Assembly (NCBI GenBank): GCA_913061075.1
Contig: CAJXSK010000007.1
Location: forward strand, 39,006 to 103,005
DNA length: 64,000 nucleotides
Origin: an uncultured Piscirickettsiaceae bacterium
Lineage (GTDB): Bacteria > Pseudomonadota > Gammaproteobacteria > Methylococcales > Cycloclasticaceae
Direction: 5' to 3'
Part shown: in pieces, positions 40,778 to 49,201 of the stretch
How positions within the stretch are numbered: position 1 is the stretch's first letter
Layout of the letters: each line of letters starts with the position of its first letter
Notes under the pieces: model-generated
What the model was told of the DNA's origin: nothing
The model's input: the letters and a program-made list of their open reading frames with translations, nothing else
Databases searched by the model: none
Position numbers and translations under genes: made by a program

Positions 40778-41794
40778 TTATTCAAAAAAATAATCAACAA
40801 AGTTAAGCGCGGACAAGTAAGCACCCTCTACTCGACCACCAGCTGACCATGCGCCAATGACGGCGATACCCGTTGAACAATCAGCAATAACTGATGACAT
40901 TGCTTTGCCATTTTTCAACCGAGCATAAAGCCAGTAATGCTTAAAATCTTGAACGACCTGTAATGGTTTGTCGATATGCTTTTCCAATGCTCGTGACAAC
41001 CATTCAAACCCGGCTTGTGTGACATTAACCTCAGATTCTTTTGTATGTATCGTTGACCAGTCGCTGGAGAAATGCAACATCCACAGATCGTCATAAGTAT
41101 CGGAGCCTTTTTGATGTGAGTCTTTTTTCTGAATAGGTCGTTGCGGACGCGAGGATAAGCGGGATAACCAGGAAACAACCTCGTCGCCAAAAACACCTTG
41201 GATCTCTGCAGGAACATCCCCCAGCGTTGCCAGAGCCAGTGCCCAGCAAGGCTCGTGAACGTATTCAGGAATTTGATTTTCGATCGCTGTACCCGTAAGC
41301 AAGGCTTTGCTTTGCTCGGCAGGCAAACTCAGTACAACCCAATCATAACGCTCTTGCACAGTAAGGCCATCTGCGGTAGACAGAACCCAGCCATCCCTTG
41401 TTCGTTCCAAAGCCACAATGCGAGTCTTAAATTCCACATCAATATCCCGTGCCAGTGCATGGGCCAAACTATTCATCTTCGGAGTACCGACATACCGAGG
41501 GGTCGAATCAGGTAGAGTGGTGAGACCAGACGCTGTTAGGGAATACGGATTAAATTGCCAGCGAGCCACTATGCCTTCCTGTTGCCACTGGTCAACTTGT
41601 TGTTGAAAACGCGCATCTCGAGCCGTAAAATACTGAGCGCCAATATCAATATTCCCCCATTCGAGACGCTTGTTCGCCAGGCGCCCACCGACACCCCGCG
41701 ACTTTTCAAATACCTGAACGTTGATCCCGCGCTTAGCTAGCTCGCGTGCTGCAGTAAGACCGGCGATGCCAGCTCCGATGATGGCTACTTTCAT
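40778..41794 (-). CDS. FAD-dependent amine oxidase-like (renalase-type) protein
   Basis: 338 residues. N-terminal dinucleotide motif VAIIGAGIAGLTAARELAKR, then FEKSRGVGGRLANKR and NIDIGAQYFTARD, the hallmark of bacterial renalase-like flavoproteins; C-terminal GAWSAGGRVEGAYLS closes the FAD site. Bacterial renalases oxidise dihydro-NAD isomers; the role here is unproven. Such genes commonly accompany photolyase clusters. Last gene before the distal att-like repeat. Confidence 0.87.
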   Translation of the reverse strand: MKVAIIGAGIAGLTAARELAKRGINVQVFEKSRGVGGRLANKRLEWGNIDIGAQYFTARDARFQQQVDQWQQEGIVARWQFNPYSLTASGLTTLPDSTPRYVGTPKMNSLAHALARDIDVEFKTRIVALERTRDGWVLSTADGLTVQERYDWVVLSLPAEQSKALLTGTAIENQIPEYVHEPCWALALATLGDVPAEIQGVFGDEVVSWLSRLSSRPQRPIQKKDSHQKGSDTYDDLWMLHFSSDWSTIHTKESEVNVTQAGFEWLSRALEKHIDKPLQVVQDFKHYWLYARLKNGKAMSSVIADCSTGIAVIGAWSAGGRVEGAYLSALNFVDYFFE

Positions 41795-42119
41795 TGATGA
41801 ATAACCTGAAAAATTATAAATGAATCTTACGTGCCAAACTGTTTAAAAGCTCATCGCAAACAGCACCTTAACTCAATCTATCACGGCATTAGCGCCATGG
41901 CAAAAGTAGGTTTTAGTGATTTGGGACCACTACGTTTTCAAACAAGAATGGCAAGTTGATTTGTATATACCCCGTTCATTTTTTCTCCTCATTGCCTTCC
42001 AAGTGTCATAAATGACCGCTCATTATTCCGACAAAAATCAAGCTTCATAGGGTTAGTGAGGAGTAGGAACACTGATTGATTAGCGGGAATGCTTAGGTGT
42101 ATTTACCGGCTGACCTCCA

Positions 42120-42140
42120 GGAATTTGAACCCGCGTCCCG
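42120..42140 (-). repeat. Inverted fragment of the ssrA T-arm
   Basis: The reverse complement reads GGGACGCGGGTTCAAATTCC and matches ssrA 34252-34269 (GGACGCGGGTTCAATTCC) except for one inserted A. It abuts the distal att-like copy, in opposite orientation. Confidence 0.55.
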
Positions 42141-42145
42141 TCCCA

Positions 42146-42158
42146 CCACCAATTTTAT
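42146..42158 (+). repeat. Distal att-like direct repeat
   Basis: CCACCAATTTTAT, identical to 34946-34958. Both begin with the encoded CCA-like tail of tmRNA, and a terminator follows 12 bases later, as would be expected for the original downstream flank of ssrA. Confidence 0.6.
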
Positions 42159-42169
42159 CTCCCTTTAGT

Positions 42170-42202
42170 AAAAACCTAGGCCATTATGGTCTAGGTTTTT
42201 TA
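42170..42202. terminator. Bidirectional terminator, possibly the original ssrA terminator
   Basis: AAAAACCTAGGCC and GGTCTAGGTTTTTT form a stem with a short ATTAT loop and U-runs on both strands. It serves the minus-strand methyltransferase gene now and may have terminated ssrA before insertion. Confidence 0.75.
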
Positions 42203-42246
42203 CTTTTAATGCAGCTAAAACTCCAAATAGATTCCATAAAATAAAC

Positions 42247-42816
42247 CTACCGGCATTCAATAACAATCCATTCTGGCGGGCTTTTATTTGACGCTTCAGG
42301 TATCTGAATATTGACATTGAATTGTGTTGTAGGCAGTGACATTGCCCAGCTTTTAACCCTGTCAGCCTCCTCTCTACCACCCAAATGCTCCGTGTAGGCT
42401 AAAACAGAAATAATCCCGGGACAATTAAGCAACCCAATCGCAGCGGTTAATGCTTTGATGGTTGATTCTGAATTGGTTTTACTGACTTTATCGCTACCAG
42501 GCAAATAACCTAAATTAAACATCACACAACGGATTGAATCCATATTATCGCTTTGCAAATAGGCAGATAAACCGGCATGGCTATCATGAATTAATCGTAC
42601 CCTTTCTGATACACCTGCTTCGTTAAGCCGTGTTTTGGTTGCTTCAACAGCTGTTGCTTGAACATCGAAGGCATAAACTTTACCCCGTTCTCCAATAGCC
42701 CGCGCTAGAAACAGTGTATCGAAACCATTGCCCATGGTTGCATCAACAACAATATCACCAGCCTGAAGGTATTTTGCCACCTTATCATGTGCTTGTTTAA
42801 CGAGTGGGACAGTCAT
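42247..42816 (-). CDS. MnmM/YtqB-like class I SAM methyltransferase
   Basis: 189 residues from ATG at 42816 (an upstream TTG is possible). SAM motif VVDATMGNGFDTLFLA, then VYAFDVQATAVEATKTRL, FNLGYLPGSDK and VLAYTEHLGGREEADRV. These are the hallmarks of the YtqB/MnmM family, which in Bacillus methylates nm5s2U34 of tRNA to mnm5s2U34. It overlaps the upstream flavoprotein gene by 20 bases, suggesting coupled translation and a shared pathway. Confidence 0.78.
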   Translation of the reverse strand: MTVPLVKQAHDKVAKYLQAGDIVVDATMGNGFDTLFLARAIGERGKVYAFDVQATAVEATKTRLNEAGVSERVRLIHDSHAGLSAYLQSDNMDSIRCVMFNLGYLPGSDKVSKTNSESTIKALTAAIGLLNCPGIISVLAYTEHLGGREEADRVKSWAMSLPTTQFNVNIQIPEASNKSPPEWIVIECR

Positions 42817-43885
42817 TCGTGTAACGTTTAATATCAGCAAAGTCAGGCAAAACCTGTAAGTTGATTAAATATTGACAAAAACGGTCTGAATACCAAGGAA
42901 TCATCAGTGCACCCTTAGAGCCAAACCCGTTAAATACAGATACGTTAGGGCAATATGGGTGGCTTCCAAGAAAAGGCATTTTATCGCGCGTACCCGGGCG
43001 CACACCTACTTTCTTTTCAATCAATCGTGCATCTGATAATTGGGGAAACTGCTGTTTCAATGATTGCATTAACTCTAGTGATGATTTCTCCGTTGGCTGT
43101 TCATCTAAGAGGTCCCATTGCCATGTAGAACCCAGCCTAAACTGACCGTTTTTAAGCGGTAACAACCATTTACCAAATTGCACAATTTCCTTAGGCAATA
43201 GCTTCTTTGTCTGAAGTGTAAAAATTTCACCTTGCGCTGGTTGAAGCGGCAGCCATGAAAACCAGTGGTTATTTTGCAAATTAAAGCCATCACAAAAAAT
43301 TACTTTTTTTGCGTCATAATTTTTCCATTGAACACTTGATTCAAGCATTGTCAGCTCATCAATATTTAAGTGTTGTTTAATGAAACACCCATTATCCTGA
43401 AAGTACTCACGCAATGTGTCTAATAAAAGAACGGTATCTAAATAGCCACATTGTTTTTGTTCAAAACCACCCGACGATTTATTACTTAAATAAGCTTTAG
43501 AATTCGCACTAAATTGATCAGCTAAATACGGCTTATAATCAGGGTCTGCTTGCCTTTTTTGCCATTGCTCACATTCAGCCTTAGATTGAAACAGTCTGAC
43601 TTGCTCCATGTCGTTCCAAAATTGGTCAGAAAAAAATACGGATAATTCACCATATAATTTTGTGGCCGCAGGAAGGTATTCTTCTATGTGCTGAGTTTTA
43701 ACTAATCTTTTACCCGTAATAGGGTTTATTAACCCTGCTGCCGTTCGTGAGGCCGTCTGTTCCAGACACGGATCAACAATTAATACCGAACGCCCCTGTT
43801 GAAGTAGTCTCCAGCCTAGCAAGCTCCCCGCTAATCCTTGGCCAACAATTATAAAATCAACATTACTTGTCTGATATTCAGCCAT
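42797..43885 (-). CDS. DAO-family FAD oxidoreductase, MnmC(o)-like
   Basis: 362 residues. FAD motif DFIIVGQGLAGSLLGWRLLQ, then RTAAGLINPITGKRLVKTQ, LPLQPAQGEIFTL and GVRPGTRDKMPFLG. The pattern is that of the glycine/D-amino-acid oxidase fold and particularly of the C-terminal domain of MnmC, which removes the carboxymethyl group from cmnm5s2U34. Paired with an MnmM-like methylase it could replace bifunctional MnmC. Inference; other DAO substrates are possible. Confidence 0.75.
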   Translation of the reverse strand: MAEYQTSNVDFIIVGQGLAGSLLGWRLLQQGRSVLIVDPCLEQTASRTAAGLINPITGKRLVKTQHIEEYLPAATKLYGELSVFFSDQFWNDMEQVRLFQSKAECEQWQKRQADPDYKPYLADQFSANSKAYLSNKSSGGFEQKQCGYLDTVLLLDTLREYFQDNGCFIKQHLNIDELTMLESSVQWKNYDAKKVIFCDGFNLQNNHWFSWLPLQPAQGEIFTLQTKKLLPKEIVQFGKWLLPLKNGQFRLGSTWQWDLLDEQPTEKSSLELMQSLKQQFPQLSDARLIEKKVGVRPGTRDKMPFLGSHPYCPNVSVFNGFGSKGALMIPWYSDRFCQYLINLQVLPDFADIKRYTNDCPTR

Positions 43886-43939
43886 TAGTGAATAAGGTTA
43901 ACCACAAGAACACAGCATATTTAAATAATATAGATAGAT

Positions 43940-44524
43940 CTATACACCCAGCGCATCACGAGCCAATGAACCACCCGACCCTTGCAAAGGGCCAAGTGGA
44001 TTATTTCGTGACTTTTCAGAGTCCATGATAGGTGTGCCACTCCAAATTTTATAAACAGCCACACCATTATTTAAAACAATTAATGCATCAAAACGCCAAC
44101 CGGTTTCTATGGTTTTTCGCTTAAAGCCTAGCAAATCTTTAAACACACTTCCGACACGCTTCCTTTTTATTATGCCGGGGTGAGCCTCATAGGCTATACA
44201 TTTATCTAATTTTGCAATGCAACTACTAACGCTTGGCGGCAGTTGATCCAGCTTCACCGAGTTAGTCGGCATAAACCTCTGAATAACATCTAGATAAGAA
44301 AGGATTTTTACGTTAGGTGTGGAATAAGGATCAAACCCAAGTTGTTGCAATTCCTTATCTGTTGTTTTGTTTAACGTGACTTTTTTGTATGACGCCATGA
44401 CTTGTTCGAAAGAAGTCCAAGGTGACTTAGTCACGTCCTCTGTTCTTGGTAAAGGGCTTCCACAAGCGGTTAATAAGACAACATATAGAAAAACTAAACA
44501 CCCTAGTAATAAACTCTGCTTCAT
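43940..44524 (-). CDS. Hypothetical lipoprotein
   Basis: About 194 residues from ATG at 44524. Signal peptide with lipobox LLTAC (Cys about 21), then a soluble domain with two Cys (SSCIAKLDKCIAYEAH) and a conserved-looking GWRFDALIVLNNGVAVYKIW. No named family recognised. Monocistronic, divergent from deaD. Confidence 0.7.
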   Translation of the reverse strand: MKQSLLLGCLVFLYVVLLTACGSPLPRTEDVTKSPWTSFEQVMASYKKVTLNKTTDKELQQLGFDPYSTPNVKILSYLDVIQRFMPTNSVKLDQLPPSVSSCIAKLDKCIAYEAHPGIIKRKRVGSVFKDLLGFKRKTIETGWRFDALIVLNNGVAVYKIWSGTPIMDSEKSRNNPLGPLQGSGGSLARDALGV

Positions 44525-44760
44525 GTCCACTTACCCTTTTTATATTTGTTATTTTATTTCTTGTAAAAGAATAACGTATTTTTTATTACTTTAATATTTA
44601 ATCCTGTTTAAAAACTGGTTCTTTACTGCGTAATCCAAAGCAACGCTAGAAATGCACTTTTGGGGCTGAAAATCGCGTATAATGTATTATTTACCCCTGA
44701 TGGACGGCATCGGTTTTTAGAACCTTTCATGCTCCACCATCTCTAAGTTAAGGCCCTAAA

Positions 44761-46545
44761 ATGACATCCCAAACAACTATAGGCTTCGCAGATTTAGCGT
44801 TGTCTGCGCCCGTTATGGACGCACTTATTAAAATTGGTTACGAACAACCATCACCTATTCAAGCCGAAGCAATTCCACACCTATTGGCTGGCGAAGATTT
44901 AATTGGTACCGCGCAAACGGGTACGGGTAAAACCGCTGCATTCGCTTTGCCACTGCTATCTAAAATTGATTTAAAGAAAGCAGAGCCTCAAGTTCTCGTA
45001 TTAGCACCAACAAGAGAACTGGCCATTCAAGTAGCTGAAGCATTTAAAACATATGCCAGCGCTATGAAAGGGTTCAATGTATTGCCAATATACGGCGGCC
45101 AAGCGATGGACACACAATTACGCCAACTTAAACGTGGCGTGCATGTTGTAGTTGGAACACCTGGGCGCGTAATGGATCATTTACGTCGTAAGACACTTAA
45201 ATTTAATTCATTACAAACCATCGTTTTAGACGAAGGTGATGAAATGTTACGAATGGGCTTTATTGATGACGTTGAATGGATTCTGGATCAAACATCAGGA
45301 AAATGTCAGACTGCACTCTTCTCAGCAACCATGCCTGCGCCTATTCGTCGCGTAGCTGAGAAATATTTAAGTAAACCAAAAGTGGTCAAGATAGCTTCTA
45401 AAACATCAACTGTTGAAAGTATCGAGCAACGTTTCTGGCTGGTGAGTGGCCTGCATAAATTAGATGCACTTACTCGTATTCTTGAAGTTGAAGACTTCGA
45501 CGGCATCATTATGTTTGTTCGAACAAAAACCTTAACAGTTGAATTAGCAGAAAAACTCGAGGCACGTGGTTATTCTGCTTCGGCTATTAATGGCGACATG
45601 ACTCAAGCCCTTCGCGAACGTACGATTACACAGTTAAAGAAAAAACAGATTGATATTTTAGTCGCTACCGATGTGGCTGCACGTGGTATCGATGTGGAAC
45701 GCATTAGCCATGTTATTAACTATGATATCCCTTATGACACAGAAGCCTATGTACACCGTATTGGCCGTACTGGCCGCGCAGGAAGAACGGGTAAAGCTAT
45801 TTTATTTGCTGCCCCAAGGGAACGTCGGTTATTACGTGCCATTGAGAACGCAACGAAGCAAACCATCAAGCCGATGGAGCTCCCATCTATTCAACAAGTC
45901 AATGAAAAGCGTGCTACAGACTTTAAAGAGACACTTGCTAAAGTTGTAAAAAATAAGAAATTGGATTTTTACCACCACCTCGTTCAATCTTTCTTAGATG
46001 AACATGACGCCGACCCAATCCAAGTGGCTGGCGCTTTAGCGTACTTAGCTCAAAAAGACAAACCGTTAGAACTTGAAGAGTCTTCAAAAAAATCATCTAG
46101 AAAAGAGACATTTAGTAAGCGTGATGAACGTCCATCAAGACCTGAAAAGAGAAGTAAATCGTTTAGACCAAACAAAGATGACTTACCTAAAAGCAAACGT
46201 GGCAACCCAAAAATACCAAAAGATAATTACCGTATTGAAGTGGGTAAAAACCATAACGTCACCCCAGGCGACATTGTAGGCGCAATTGCGAATGAGGCAG
46301 ATATTGAACCAAGAAATATTGGCCAAATTGAACTAGGTGCTGATTACAGTTATATAGAATTGCCTGTCGGCATGCCGAAGGTCGTATTTGATGGCTTAAA
46401 AAAAATCAAAGTCCGCAACCAGCCCCTTAAAATAGAACGTACTGATCATGTAGCCAAACCCGCCGCAACCTCCGCGAAACCAGCAAACGGCAAGAAAAAA
46501 TCATATACTAAAAAACCAAAAAAGAAAAAGAGCAAACCAAGTTAG
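44761..46545 (+). CDS. deaD: ATP-dependent RNA helicase DeaD/CsdA
   Basis: 594 residues. DEAD-box core with Q motif, AQTGTGKTAAF (motif I), PTRELA, DEGDEML (motif II; DEGD rather than DEAD), SATMP, and HRIGRTGRAGRTG (motif VI). A DbpA/CsdA RNA-binding domain (about 490-555) and a basic tail follow. Functions in ribosome assembly and cold adaptation. The upstream region is long enough to hold a cold-shock-type leader. Confidence 0.93.
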   Translation: MTSQTTIGFADLALSAPVMDALIKIGYEQPSPIQAEAIPHLLAGEDLIGTAQTGTGKTAAFALPLLSKIDLKKAEPQVLVLAPTRELAIQVAEAFKTYASAMKGFNVLPIYGGQAMDTQLRQLKRGVHVVVGTPGRVMDHLRRKTLKFNSLQTIVLDEGDEMLRMGFIDDVEWILDQTSGKCQTALFSATMPAPIRRVAEKYLSKPKVVKIASKTSTVESIEQRFWLVSGLHKLDALTRILEVEDFDGIIMFVRTKTLTVELAEKLEARGYSASAINGDMTQALRERTITQLKKKQIDILVATDVAARGIDVERISHVINYDIPYDTEAYVHRIGRTGRAGRTGKAILFAAPRERRLLRAIENATKQTIKPMELPSIQQVNEKRATDFKETLAKVVKNKKLDFYHHLVQSFLDEHDADPIQVAGALAYLAQKDKPLELEESSKKSSRKETFSKRDERPSRPEKRSKSFRPNKDDLPKSKRGNPKIPKDNYRIEVGKNHNVTPGDIVGAIANEADIEPRNIGQIELGADYSYIELPVGMPKVVFDGLKKIKVRNQPLKIERTDHVAKPAATSAKPANGKKKSYTKKPKKKKSKPS

Positions 46546-46554
46546 CATTTATCC

Positions 46555-46761
46555 ATGGACAAAAGAATTACCGAACTTGAAATAAAAGTTGCGTATCAAG
46601 AAGACACTATCCAACAATTGGATAGTGTCGTTTGTAAACAGCAAGATCAACTTGATGCACTAAAAAAACAGCTAATACAGCTATCTGACTCCACAAAAGA
46701 ACTATCAGAAGATGTCAAAGGTAGTCAATCAGCGGTAGACGACATCCCTCCTCACTACTAA
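46555..46761 (+). CDS. slyX: SlyX-family protein
   Basis: 68 residues of almost continuous coiled coil (ELEIKVAYQEDTIQQLDSVV) ending in the family-typical PPHY. Function unknown. It starts nine bases after deaD. Confidence 0.9.
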   Translation: MDKRITELEIKVAYQEDTIQQLDSVVCKQQDQLDALKKQLIQLSDSTKELSEDVKGSQSAVDDIPPHY

Positions 46762-46778
46762 TCAACACAACAGTCACC

Positions 46779-47699
46779 ATGAGCATTAATTGGTACCCAG
46801 GGCACATGCATAAAGCCCAAAAGGAGATTAAAAAACGCCTTCCTGAAGTAGATATGTTTATCGAAGTTCTTGATGCTCGAATACCCTATAGCAGTGAAAA
46901 CCCAATGTTGGCGGACATTCGGGGAGATAAGCCCTGCATTAAAATTTTAAACAAAACAGACTTGGCTGATGAAGCATTAACTAAAGAGTGGCAACAGTAT
47001 TTGGAACAGAAACAGAACACTAAAACACTTGCTTTAAACTTACACCAAACCAACAAAAGCGAACAAATTATTTCCCTGTGTAAAAAGCTTGTTCCTAGCA
47101 AAGGTACAAAAATATCGCCAATCACATGCCTTATAACCGGTATACCGAACGTTGGTAAATCTACCCTTATCAACATACTCGCTGGCAGAAGCATCGCTAA
47201 AACAGGTAATGAGCCAGCCGTTACTCAAACACAGCAACGCATTGATTTAGGCAACAATGTCATTTTATTCGACACACCTGGATTGCTTTGGCCAAAGGTA
47301 GAAAATCAAGACAGTGGTTATCGTTTAGCTGTAACAGGGGCAATCAAGGACACCGCTATCGAATATGACGACATCGCCTATTATGCAGCCAAACATTTTA
47401 TGGAAAAAAATATTGATAAATTGTGCGAACAGTATTCACTTGAAGAAAAACCCAGGCATGAGACTGAGTTTTTCGAATTTATTGGTAAAAAACGTGGCGC
47501 ATTAGTCAGTGGTGGGAAAGTAGACATTAACAGAATTTCTGCCATATTTATTCATGATATTAGAAGTGGCGTACTTGGCCCTTTCACACTTGAAACACCT
47601 ACACAAATAGAAGTTGAAATTACCAATACGGCTAAACGTATTGCTAAAAAACTAGAGCATAAAGCTGAAAGGAAAAAACAGTTTAAAAGTAAACGGTAA
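46779..47699 (+). CDS. ylqF: Ribosome biogenesis GTPase YlqF/RbgA
   Basis: 306 residues, circularly permuted GTPase. N-terminal INWYPGHMHKAQKEIKK, G4 KILNKTDLAD, then G1 GIPNVGKSTLIN and G3 DTPGLLWPK. The family helps late 50S assembly. It follows slyX by 17 bases and ends at a strong terminator. Confidence 0.92.
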   Translation: MSINWYPGHMHKAQKEIKKRLPEVDMFIEVLDARIPYSSENPMLADIRGDKPCIKILNKTDLADEALTKEWQQYLEQKQNTKTLALNLHQTNKSEQIISLCKKLVPSKGTKISPITCLITGIPNVGKSTLINILAGRSIAKTGNEPAVTQTQQRIDLGNNVILFDTPGLLWPKVENQDSGYRLAVTGAIKDTAIEYDDIAYYAAKHFMEKNIDKLCEQYSLEEKPRHETEFFEFIGKKRGALVSGGKVDINRISAIFIHDIRSGVLGPFTLETPTQIEVEITNTAKRIAKKLEHKAERKKQFKSKR

Positions 47700-47706
47700 A
47701 CATCAT

Positions 47707-47743
47707 AAAAAAGCCTTACTTGGGAATCCAAATAAGGCTTTTT
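47707..47743. terminator. Bidirectional terminator after ylqF
   Basis: AAAAAGCCTTA and TAAGGCTTTTT form the outer stem, with an inner TTGG/CCAA stem. U-runs lie on both sides, between convergent genes. Confidence 0.85.
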
Positions 47744-47762
47744 AATATTTTGAAACTTTCGG

Positions 47763-48368
47763 TTAACGTATAGACTTTCTTCTGAAAAAACCTAGCCCGG
47801 CAAGCATTAAAAATAATGCTGAAGGGACAGGTACTTGCTCAATACGCACATCGTATGCACCAGAGTTATCTGCGAACCCTCCATCATTCGTTGCCATAAA
47901 CAAGTACAGCGGGTTCGTAAAAGTCGGCACGACTAAATCAAGCAAATCACTAATAAGAAATGCCGGATTGATACTGACCATATCAACTGGGATTATTGAA
48001 GTAGCATCCGTACTCCAAACCCCAATTAAAGAATAAACTGGAAGATCACGGAACAGCCCACCTAAATAATCTGGCCCCGTACATGTTGTAGCATTTAAAT
48101 CTACTGTACAACCAGTGGCTGTAATTCGTAAATTGATACCTGAATCAAAACCGTAAGGGTTACCAGCCACTTCAAATGCACGGGCAGGGTTACCACGACC
48201 AACTGCATCTAATTGATTGCCTAAACCAGTTTGATTGTATGAATGCCCCCAATCTGAATAGTACAGACTATTAACCCCATCTACTTGATCTATACCAATT
48301 AGCCCCGCATAACTAGATTGGGTTATAAAACTTAATGCTACTATTAAAAACACGTTTATTTTAATCAT
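47763..48368 (-). CDS. Exported PEP-CTERM-like protein (VPVPS sorting signal)
   Basis: 201 residues from the ATG with GAGG upstream. Signal peptide (about 1-21), a secreted domain containing a Cys pair, and a C-terminus VPVPSALFLMLAGLGFFRRK: short Pro motif, hydrophobic helix and basic end. This is the architecture of PEP-CTERM/exosortase substrates, in the VP.P variant. Likely anchored or released at the cell surface. It lies downstream of the monooxygenase cluster on the same strand but 218 bases away. Confidence 0.75.
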   Translation of the reverse strand: MIKINVFLIVALSFITQSSYAGLIGIDQVDGVNSLYYSDWGHSYNQTGLGNQLDAVGRGNPARAFEVAGNPYGFDSGINLRITATGCTVDLNATTCTGPDYLGGLFRDLPVYSLIGVWSTDATSIIPVDMVSINPAFLISDLLDLVVPTFTNPLYLFMATNDGGFADNSGAYDVRIEQVPVPSALFLMLAGLGFFRRKSIR

Positions 48369-48586
48369 GTTAGAAGCCTCTTTAGTTGCTCCTCTCTCTT
48401 CTCTAAATAAAATATTGCACATATTGCGCCATAAAGAAAACCTTGTTATATTTCAAGAGCTTAGCTTAAATATTTGAAATATAATTCGATAAAAATGTAA
48501 AAAAAGCTGACAAAATAACTGTAAAAATAGACTATTTTAAGTTATTTACACTCGCCCACTAAATTTCAACTCTATTTAAAACACCC

Positions 48587-49198
48587 TTACGAATTCGGTG
48601 ACTTATTTCTATACCATTTAGACATGAAGTAAATTATCGCTCCCAAGAAAAGCAAATAAAATATCCATTTGTTTTTTTCGAGAAGGTTTTTTTCGGACTC
48701 TTCAGCAAGACTGTTGATTATTCTAAACTCAAAAAAACCTGTTCCATGTCGTTGATTAGGTTTTGTTTCATGTGTATGTTCAGGGGTTTGTATATTTGCA
48801 TATAACCTGTAAATACCACCCTCTACATCAGTCAAAGCAATTTTTGCTGTTCCACTTGAATAAACTTTTTTATCTAATACCATTTTGTTAACAAACGAAT
48901 CGTCATCAATTTGTTTTTTTAAAACCAATTCAATTGATAATTTTCGTAACGCTTCTTCCACAAAATCTAAGACTAAAATGGTGTCTGATACAGAATTTAT
49001 AGTTCGACAAAGTTCTTTTGTTTTTGTTACGCTTGGCTGATAAGCAGTAAAGTGCATAGCGTGTCCTTCTGTTTGAAAAACACATCTATCTTGATCAATT
49101 GTCACCCCACCATGTGCAATGACTGAACTCGAATAAAAAAATATTACGAAGGCGACGAGTATGCCGCCTCCGTAGTATCTGTGCATCTTAATCAACAT
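48587..49198 (-). CDS. Exported, C-terminally anchored protein downstream of pmoB (paralogue B)
   Basis: 203 residues. Signal peptide ends SVIA before HGG, so mature residue 1 would be His29. Conserved positions shared with the protein at 52195-52806: His29-Gly, Cys39, His49 in HFTAYQPS, Cys64, and TILVLDFVEE. A His-rich loop EHTHETKPNQRHG lies at 141-152, and a single membrane helix at about 178-194 anchors it to the inner membrane with the domain in the periplasm. It begins three bases after pmoB. AmoD/AmoE/PmoD genes occupy similar positions; homology to them is not established. Confidence 0.8.
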   Translation of the reverse strand: MLIKMHRYYGGGILVAFVIFFYSSSVIAHGGVTIDQDRCVFQTEGHAMHFTAYQPSVTKTKELCRTINSVSDTILVLDFVEEALRKLSIELVLKKQIDDDSFVNKMVLDKKVYSSGTAKIALTDVEGGIYRLYANIQTPEHTHETKPNQRHGTGFFEFRIINSLAEESEKNLLEKNKWIFYLLFLGAIIYFMSKWYRNKSPNS

Positions 49199-49201
49199 TT
49201 T

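Larger units (their letters stand above)
41795..42246. other. Intergenic stretch holding the distal end of the ssrA-associated block
   Basis: No gene seen. It contains an inverted copy of the ssrA T-arm (42120-42140), the distal 13-bp repeat (42146-42158) and a terminator (42170-42202). The first 300 bases show no recognisable feature. Confidence 0.6.
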
